A DNA stretch of 45,928 nucleotides from DSOS01 sp035286585. GTDB taxonomy: Bacteria; Chloroflexota; Anaerolineae; Anaerolineales; UBA4823. The position numbers were made by a program, and so were the translations under genes. Location: contig DATEDC010000117.1 in assembly GCA_035286585.1 (NCBI GenBank), forward strand, positions 1-45,928, read 5' to 3'. Shown here one piece after another: positions 40,872 to 45,928 of this stretch. The notes beneath the pieces are model-generated. The model was not told the origin of the DNA. It saw nothing but the letters and a program-made list of their open reading frames with translations, and did not search any database. The stretch's first letter is position 1. Each line of letters opens with the position of its first letter.

Positions 40872-41949
40872 GTCGGCAAACCCGGAGGCAGCATTGAATA
40901 ACCCCGCGCTACTGGAATTAAAAAACCTGAGCACGGTATTTCCAACCAGGAGAGGCCAGGTCTGGGCCGTGGACAGCGTCAATCTGAGCCTGCGGGAAGG
41001 CGAGATCCTCGGTATTGTGGGCGAGTCCGGCTGCGGAAAAAGTACCGTCTTGCTTTCGATCTTGCGCCTGATCCGCCCACCGGGCAAAATTTCGGCGGGG
41101 GAAATTTTGTTCCGCGGCCAGAACCTGCTCAAGCTGCCCCCCCGGCAAATGCGCTCCGTGCGCGGCAAAGAAGTGGCGATGATCTTCCAGGATCCGCTTT
41201 CCACGCTCAACCCAGCGTTTACTGTAGGCGAGCAAATTCGCGAAGCCTTGCGCTTGCACCACATCGTCGGCAGCGCCCGCCTGCCCTGGCCTTTTGATTA
41301 CGCTCTGCGCAAATTGGAAAAACAGCGGGTCCTTGATGTCATGCAAGAGGTGGGCATCCCTTCTCCAATGGACCGCTTCGCGGCATACCCGCACCAATTC
41401 TCGGGCGGAATGCAGCAGCGCGCCCTGATCGCCATCGCCCTGGTGTGCGGACCTTCCCTGCTGCTCGCCGATGAGCCTACCACAGCCCTGGACGTCACCA
41501 TCCAGGCACAAATCCTGGACCTGATGCGGCGCATCAACCGTGAGCATGGCACGGCGATCATCCTGGTGACCCATGACCTGGGTATGGCGGCTGAATTTTG
41601 CAGCCGGATTGCCGTGATGTACGCCGGGCGGATCGTTGAACAGGGCGAGGTCGATCAGGTGGTGGGCAAACCTCAGCACCCGTATACCCAGGGACTGCTG
41701 AACTGCCGCCCGCGCATCTCGGAGCGGGCGATGCGCGTCCAACCCATTCCGGGCAATGTGCCCGACCTGGCAGAATTACCTCCCGGCTGCGCCTTCGCCC
41801 CTCGCTGCGAGCACTTCCAACCAGTTTGTGAAGCTGGCGCGATCCCCTTGATTGACTGCGCCAATGGGCATCTCAGCCGCTGCCTGATCCACACCAACTT
41901 CCAGCGCCAGCCCCACTGGCAGTGGGGTGACAGGGTAGGTGCAGGATGA
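40864..41949 (+). CDS. ABC transporter ATPase, DppD type
   Basis: A 361-residue ATPase: Walker A GESGCGKST, signature FSGGMQQR, Walker B LLADEPT, and the switch His in LVTHD. The C-terminal oligopeptide/dipeptide extension with clustered cysteines (PPGCAFAPRC ... PVCEAG) is the usual site of an iron-sulfur or metal centre in this subgroup. It overlaps both neighbours. Confidence 0.95.
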   Translation: MDKSANPEAALNNPALLELKNLSTVFPTRRGQVWAVDSVNLSLREGEILGIVGESGCGKSTVLLSILRLIRPPGKISAGEILFRGQNLLKLPPRQMRSVRGKEVAMIFQDPLSTLNPAFTVGEQIREALRLHHIVGSARLPWPFDYALRKLEKQRVLDVMQEVGIPSPMDRFAAYPHQFSGGMQQRALIAIALVCGPSLLLADEPTTALDVTIQAQILDLMRRINREHGTAIILVTHDLGMAAEFCSRIAVMYAGRIVEQGEVDQVVGKPQHPYTQGLLNCRPRISERAMRVQPIPGNVPDLAELPPGCAFAPRCEHFQPVCEAGAIPLIDCANGHLSRCLIHTNFQRQPHWQWGDRVGAG

Positions 41950-43043
41950 CGAATTCCAGCCCGCTGGAAACGGCGCCTCTCGTCGCAGCCAGAAACGTTT
42001 ACAAGCACTTTTTTATCGTTCCAAGCATACTGGCGCGGGCGCTGGCGCGAGCGGAGGTGAAGGTCGTCCGCGCAGTGGATGGCGTCGACCTGGAGATCCG
42101 ACCTGGCGAGACTTTGGGCCTGGTGGGAGAAAGCGGCTGCGGTAAGACCACCCTGGGCCGGGTACTGACGCGTTTGCACGAGCCGACCCGAGGGGAGATT
42201 TATTACGCCGGCAGGCAGGTGGTCAAAGACACGGTCATTGCGAATATAGACGGGAAGCAGGGAGCGCAGGAGGTCAACTATCACCGCCTCGCCCAGATCA
42301 TCTTCCAGAACCCGTATTCATCTCTGAACCCGCGCAAAACGGTGCGGGAGATCCTGGGCACCCCCTTGAAACACCGCGGCGTGAAAGACGCGCTCGACCG
42401 CGAGGCTGAAGCCCTGACCCTGCTGCGCCGGGTGGGATTGAGCCCGCGCCATATCGACGCTTACCCGCACCAGTTTTCGGGAGGCCAGCGCCAGCGGATC
42501 GGCATCGCCCGCGCCCTCGCCATGCAGCCGCGTTTCATCGTCGCCGATGAGCCGGTCTCCTCCCTGGATGTTTCCATCCAGGCGCAGGTGATCAACCTGC
42601 TCGAGGAGCTGCAAGAAGAGTTCCAGCTCACCTACCTGTTCATCGCCCACGATTTAAGCGTGATCTACTACATCAGCGACCGGGTCGCGGTGATGTACCT
42701 GGGGCACATCGTGGAGCAAGGGGAGACAGACCACCTGTTTGAAAATCCGCTCCACCCCTACACCCAGGCTTTATTGGCCGCCATTCCCCGCGTGCGCAAA
42801 GAGGTGCGAACGCAGCGCATTTTGCTGCCCGGTGGGGTGCCCAGCCCGATCGATCCCCCGCCCGGCTGTCCATTCCACCCGCGCTGCTTCGCCAAGGTTG
42901 GCAGCATTTGCGAAAACGAATACCCTCCTTTTTTTCAAGTGGGGCAGCAAAAAGTCGCCTGCTGGATCTACCAGGATCAGCCGCCATCAGCCCCGGCAGG
43001 CGCCCTCACCAACTCAACGGAAATCCCGAAGGACAACCTTTGA
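41946..43043 (+). CDS. ABC transporter ATPase, DppF type
   Basis: A 365-residue ATPase: Walker A GESGCGKTT, signature FSGGQRQR, Walker B IVADEPV, switch His in IAHD, and the C-terminal extension PPGCPFHPRCF. It starts in the ATGA overlap with the DppD-type gene and ends 1 base into the TTG start of the amidohydrolase, so all four transporter genes and the hydrolase are translationally linked. Confidence 0.95.
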   Translation: MTNSSPLETAPLVAARNVYKHFFIVPSILARALARAEVKVVRAVDGVDLEIRPGETLGLVGESGCGKTTLGRVLTRLHEPTRGEIYYAGRQVVKDTVIANIDGKQGAQEVNYHRLAQIIFQNPYSSLNPRKTVREILGTPLKHRGVKDALDREAEALTLLRRVGLSPRHIDAYPHQFSGGQRQRIGIARALAMQPRFIVADEPVSSLDVSIQAQVINLLEELQEEFQLTYLFIAHDLSVIYYISDRVAVMYLGHIVEQGETDHLFENPLHPYTQALLAAIPRVRKEVRTQRILLPGGVPSPIDPPPGCPFHPRCFAKVGSICENEYPPFFQVGQQKVACWIYQDQPPSAPAGALTNSTEIPKDNL

Positions 43044-44113
43044 TAAGAGAAATCCAATTATCCGGCGATCATTACACGATGGGCTGGCAACACGCCCGCC
43101 AGGTGGAAGCCCTGCGCCCGGATATACTGGCTGCAATGGAGCACCGCCTGGGCTTGATCGCCGAGATCGAAATCAAAACCAGGCCTTTCCTGGCTGAGCT
43201 GCAAAACCGCTGGAAAACTGACGCCCAGCCAACGCTGAACATGCTCAAGGGCATGGCGGATGGGCTGGCTCTCGATTGGGAGCGGTTTTTCACCTACACA
43301 GTAGCCACCTATCTGATGGACCGCGCCAAACACATCCCGGCGGATGCCCAGGGTTGTACGACCTGGGCGGCCGCGGGCAGGATGACCCCACCGGAGGCAC
43401 CCATCCTGGCAAAAAACCGGGATTACTGGCCCGACCATCAACAACTACAATGCCTGGCATTCGCCAGGCCAAAATCAGGCTATGCCTACCTCTACCTGAC
43501 CAGCGCTGGAAGCCCCGGGGTGTTCAGCTCCGGCATGAACGAAGCCGGGCTGGTCGCGGCGGATACCCACGTGGTCTCTCTCGATGTTGGACCCGGCTTG
43601 CCCCGCTACGCGGTGATGATGGAGGCGCTGGAAAAATACAGCTCTGTTGAGGCGGCACTTGAATATTTGATAAATGTGACCCACAGCGGAAATGGGAATA
43701 TCCTGCTCCTGGATGCCAGTGGAGACATGGCAGTGATCGAAACCGGCTACACGATGACAGGGATCGACCGACCGGTGGATGGATTCCTGGTCAGCGCCAA
43801 CCATTATGTCACCCCTCCCATGAAGCAGCGCTGGCTGCCGCGCGGGCCAGAAGATGTTCACGGCAACTCGCTAGCAAGGTATGACCGCGCGGTACGAGCA
43901 TTAAGGGAAAGTATACGAAAGATAGACCTGAATTGGGCGATGCAGTTGATGTCCAGTCATGGAGATTCGCTCGCCGCCATCTGCCGCCATCCGGATATCG
44001 GCCCCCGCTCGGTGACCATCGCCTCCACCATTTACCTGCCCTGCCAGAGACAGCTTTACCTGGCAAACGGCCTGCCCTGCCAGACGCCCTACCAGCTTTA
44101 CTCGCTGGATTGA
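43040..44113 (+). CDS. C45-family Ntn amidohydrolase (acyl-CoA:6-aminopenicillanate acyltransferase-like)
   Basis: A 357-residue N-terminal-nucleophile hydrolase of the linear-amide family. Cys106 in DAQGCTTWAAAGR matches the GCT autocleavage site of isopenicillin N acyltransferase, where the pro-segment is removed before Cys103. ILAKNRDYWPD and the YLYLTSAGSPGVFSSGMNEAGL region are typical of the fold. These enzymes break or transfer side-chain amide bonds (acyl-amino acids, penicillin-like amides). Start is a TTG with AAGGA 7 bases upstream, overlapping the ATPase stop; an upstream in-frame ATG (42908) lies inside the ATPase gene. As the last gene of the block it would hydrolyse the imported amide. 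Confidence 0.87.
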   Translation: MIREIQLSGDHYTMGWQHARQVEALRPDILAAMEHRLGLIAEIEIKTRPFLAELQNRWKTDAQPTLNMLKGMADGLALDWERFFTYTVATYLMDRAKHIPADAQGCTTWAAAGRMTPPEAPILAKNRDYWPDHQQLQCLAFARPKSGYAYLYLTSAGSPGVFSSGMNEAGLVAADTHVVSLDVGPGLPRYAVMMEALEKYSSVEAALEYLINVTHSGNGNILLLDASGDMAVIETGYTMTGIDRPVDGFLVSANHYVTPPMKQRWLPRGPEDVHGNSLARYDRAVRALRESIRKIDLNWAMQLMSSHGDSLAAICRHPDIGPRSVTIASTIYLPCQRQLYLANGLPCQTPYQLYSLD

Positions 44114-44142
44114 ATGGGCAGACCTGACCTCACACAAATTGT

Positions 44143-45870
44143 TTAGCGATCCAAATCGAGCCAGAAGACCTGATACGGCCTCAGATTCAGGGCAACTTTT
44201 CCATTAAACTTAACTTCTGGACGGCTCATATCGGTCGCTGATTTTGACTCAAATCTGCGCAAGGCGATTTCGATTTGCGTTTCCTCTGGAGAGACATTAT
44301 GCAGGCACAGGGCGCAGCTGGCGCCATCTGGAGAGAGGCGCAGCAAGCCAAACACCGCCGGGTGAATCTCGATCACACGCTGCTCTCCAAAAGGGTGAAA
44401 GGCGGCTCGTTCCCCCCGCAAGCGAAACAGCTCTTTCAGCCGGGAGAACACTTTGTAACGCAGCGATCCCGGATCGGCAAGCTCACCTTCGACCACCCTG
44501 CGCGGCAGCTTCTGCCGGTTGATCGCCCGGTTGTGACCGCTCAGGGCTGGCCCTTCCCTCCAGCCGCGCGAGCCAAACAGGCTGTGAAAATAAATCCCCG
44601 GGACGCCGACCAGGGAGAGCATGATCGCATGGGCGGCGGTAAAGCGCTCGATCTTAATTTGCTCGGGTTCGGGCGAACTCGGATTGGAAAGGGCATCGAA
44701 ATAATTGATGTTGAGCTCGTACGGGCTCCGGCTGCCATCCGGATTTTGTTTGTATGAAACCAGGCCGCCGTGAGATTGGGTTTTCGCAATGATGGCGGCG
44801 ATTTCAGCTTCACTGAGAACCCCGCGCGCCGGATTCAAGCCAATGCCATCGTGCGAGGCCAGGAAGTTAAAGAAGGTGACCTGCCTGGTCGGCAAGCTGA
44901 GACGATTGACCCACTCAGAGAGGGCAGCGGCATTGGCGGTGTGGAAGGTGTGCAGGGTCAGCGGCGGTAAGGCAAAATTGTAAACCATCTGGGCTTCATT
45001 CGTACCGTCCCCAAAATAAGAAATATTATCGGCATGGGGCACGTTGGTTTCAGTTACCAGCATGGCATGCGGGGCGACCAGGTCCATCACCAGGCGGAAT
45101 AACTGGATCACCTGGTGGGTTTGCGGCAGGTGGATGCACGGCGTGCCGATCTCCTTCCAGAGGAAGGCAATGGCATCCAGACGGATAAACTCCGCCCCCT
45201 GGGCGATGTAGAACAGCAGGATATCCAGCACCTCCAGCAGCACTTGCGGGTTGGCGTAGTTTAAATCAATTTGATCGGCGCTGAAAGTCGTCCAAACATG
45301 CTTCTCGCCAGAGGCGGTCGTCACCCTGGTCAGCAGAGGCAAAGCCCGCGGACGCACAACCCTGGACAGGTCGATGGCGGGATCTATTACGTGGAAGTAA
45401 TCGCTGTACGAGGGCTGATCGCCCATAAAAGCCTGGAACCAGGGGCTTTGGGCGGACACATGGTTGATCACCGCATCGAACATCAAGCGGAACTCGCCCG
45501 CCAGCCTATGGATATGCTCCCATGAGCCCAGCCTGGGATCAACCTGGTAGTAATCGATCACTGAAAAGCCGTCATCCGACGAAAAAGGATAAAAAGGGAG
45601 AACGTGCACGCTGCTGACCACTCCCGTGAGGTGACGGCTGGCAAACTCGGCTAAGGTTTGCAACGGCGGTTCGCCCGGTTCGCTCACCTGGTCGCCGTAG
45701 GTGATCAACACAGCATCAGCCTGGCTGAGCTGCGGCTTTCTCGCCCTTAACTCCGGATGGCGAGATTGAAAAGCCTCGATTCGCTCCATTAAAACAGAAA
45801 ACAGATCTGCGGCCTGTTCATTTGGATATAAAAATTGAAGTTTACCCCTGATCCGATCTACATAATCCAC
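44143..45870 (-). CDS. ggaP: GH13_18 phosphorylase, probable glucosylglycerate phosphorylase
   Basis: A 575-residue alpha-amylase-superfamily enzyme. The GH13_18 pattern is clear: VHVLPFYPFSSDDGFSVIDY, the nucleophile Asp in FIRLDAIAF, the acid/base Glu in MLVTETNVP and the stabilising Asp in FLASHDGIGLNP. By eye it tracks E. coli YcjM (VLITYGDQ, SRVVRPRALPLLT, HVWTTFSADQIDLNY, TPCIHLPQTH) closely, and YcjM is described as a glucosylglycerate phosphorylase. It would split glucosylglycerate with phosphate to glucose 1-phosphate and glycerate. Sucrose phosphorylase is the alternative, but the length and these blocks favour the YcjM branch. Start is GTG with AAGGA upstream, 19 bases after the previous stop. 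Confidence 0.85.
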   Translation of the reverse strand: MDYVDRIRGKLQFLYPNEQAADLFSVLMERIEAFQSRHPELRARKPQLSQADAVLITYGDQVSEPGEPPLQTLAEFASRHLTGVVSSVHVLPFYPFSSDDGFSVIDYYQVDPRLGSWEHIHRLAGEFRLMFDAVINHVSAQSPWFQAFMGDQPSYSDYFHVIDPAIDLSRVVRPRALPLLTRVTTASGEKHVWTTFSADQIDLNYANPQVLLEVLDILLFYIAQGAEFIRLDAIAFLWKEIGTPCIHLPQTHQVIQLFRLVMDLVAPHAMLVTETNVPHADNISYFGDGTNEAQMVYNFALPPLTLHTFHTANAAALSEWVNRLSLPTRQVTFFNFLASHDGIGLNPARGVLSEAEIAAIIAKTQSHGGLVSYKQNPDGSRSPYELNINYFDALSNPSSPEPEQIKIERFTAAHAIMLSLVGVPGIYFHSLFGSRGWREGPALSGHNRAINRQKLPRRVVEGELADPGSLRYKVFSRLKELFRLRGERAAFHPFGEQRVIEIHPAVFGLLRLSPDGASCALCLHNVSPEETQIEIALRRFESKSATDMSRPEVKFNGKVALNLRPYQVFWLDLDR

Positions 45871-45889
45871 GGACGCATCCTTAAAAGTA

Positions 45890-45928
45890 TCACTCTAATC
45901 CGAGCGTCTCTTCGATCAACGCGGCGAG
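45890..45928 (-). CDS. C-terminal end of an unidentified protein (partial)
   Basis: The minus frame from the right edge encodes LAALIEETLGLE and stops at TGA (45892-45890), 19 bases before the phosphorylase start. It is probably the last 12 codons of the upstream gene in the phosphorylase operon. It is too short to identify. Confidence 0.5.
   Translation of the reverse strand, partial: LAALIEETLGLE

Overview
The window looks like a chromosomal segment of a GC-rich member of the Chloroflexota, most likely an Anaerolineae-type bacterium. This is an inference from gene content and style: Thr/Pro-rich lipoprotein linkers, LysM and M23 proteins, a VanW-family protein, tandem M42 aminopeptidases, Dpp-type transport operons and consensus sigma-70-type promoters. 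I saw no rRNA, tRNA, CRISPR array, insertion sequence or phage gene.

Left part (1-17.8 kb): the N-terminal ~980 codons of a lipoprotein of the bacterial alpha-2-macroglobulin family run off the left edge on the minus strand. A VanW/peptidoglycan-binding protein, a Trm112-like zinc-ribbon protein and a HEAT-repeat protein follow on the plus strand. A minus-strand housekeeping block holds greA, a terminator, lysS, then a consensus promoter, a serine T-box leader, serS and a DUF456 membrane protein. A PIG-L-type deacetylase, a Thr/Pro-rich membrane-anchored protein, three M42 aminopeptidases in tandem, a lone sugar-type solute-binding lipoprotein and a LysM-M23 cell-wall hydrolase come next.

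Middle part (17.8-31 kb): an arsR-arsM arsenic methylation unit carries two copies of the same operator (ATAGA-N6-TCTAT), next to an MFS transporter. A LysM protein, a glycosyltransferase, a thioesterase-like protein and an EamA transporter follow. A sulfur-metabolism operon comes next: ArsR-family regulator, sulfide:quinone oxidoreductase-like flavoprotein, DUF1641 protein, single-Cys TusE/DsrC-like protein and DsrE2-like protein. Convergent to it is a minus-strand operon for glucosylglycerate-type compatible solutes: a GT4 glycosyltransferase, a glucosyl-3-phosphoglycerate synthase fused to two universal-stress domains, and a histidine phosphatase that fits GpgP. A probable glucosylglycerate phosphorylase at the right edge of the window would degrade the same solute.

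Right part (31-44 kb), the most unusual region: one plus-strand block encodes an RpiR/SIS regulator, an octopine/nopaline-dehydrogenase-family enzyme, a 1,234-residue single-chain protein joining a cobalamin-binding domain, a glutamate-mutase-E-like barrel and a MutL/GlmL ASKHA ATPase, a complete dipeptide/opine-type ABC importer, and a C45 N-terminal-nucleophile amidohydrolase. Overlapping start and stop codons tie most of these genes together. The block reads as an importer plus catabolic pathway for an amide- or opine-like amino-acid derivative that includes a B12 carbon-skeleton rearrangement. The substrate is unknown.
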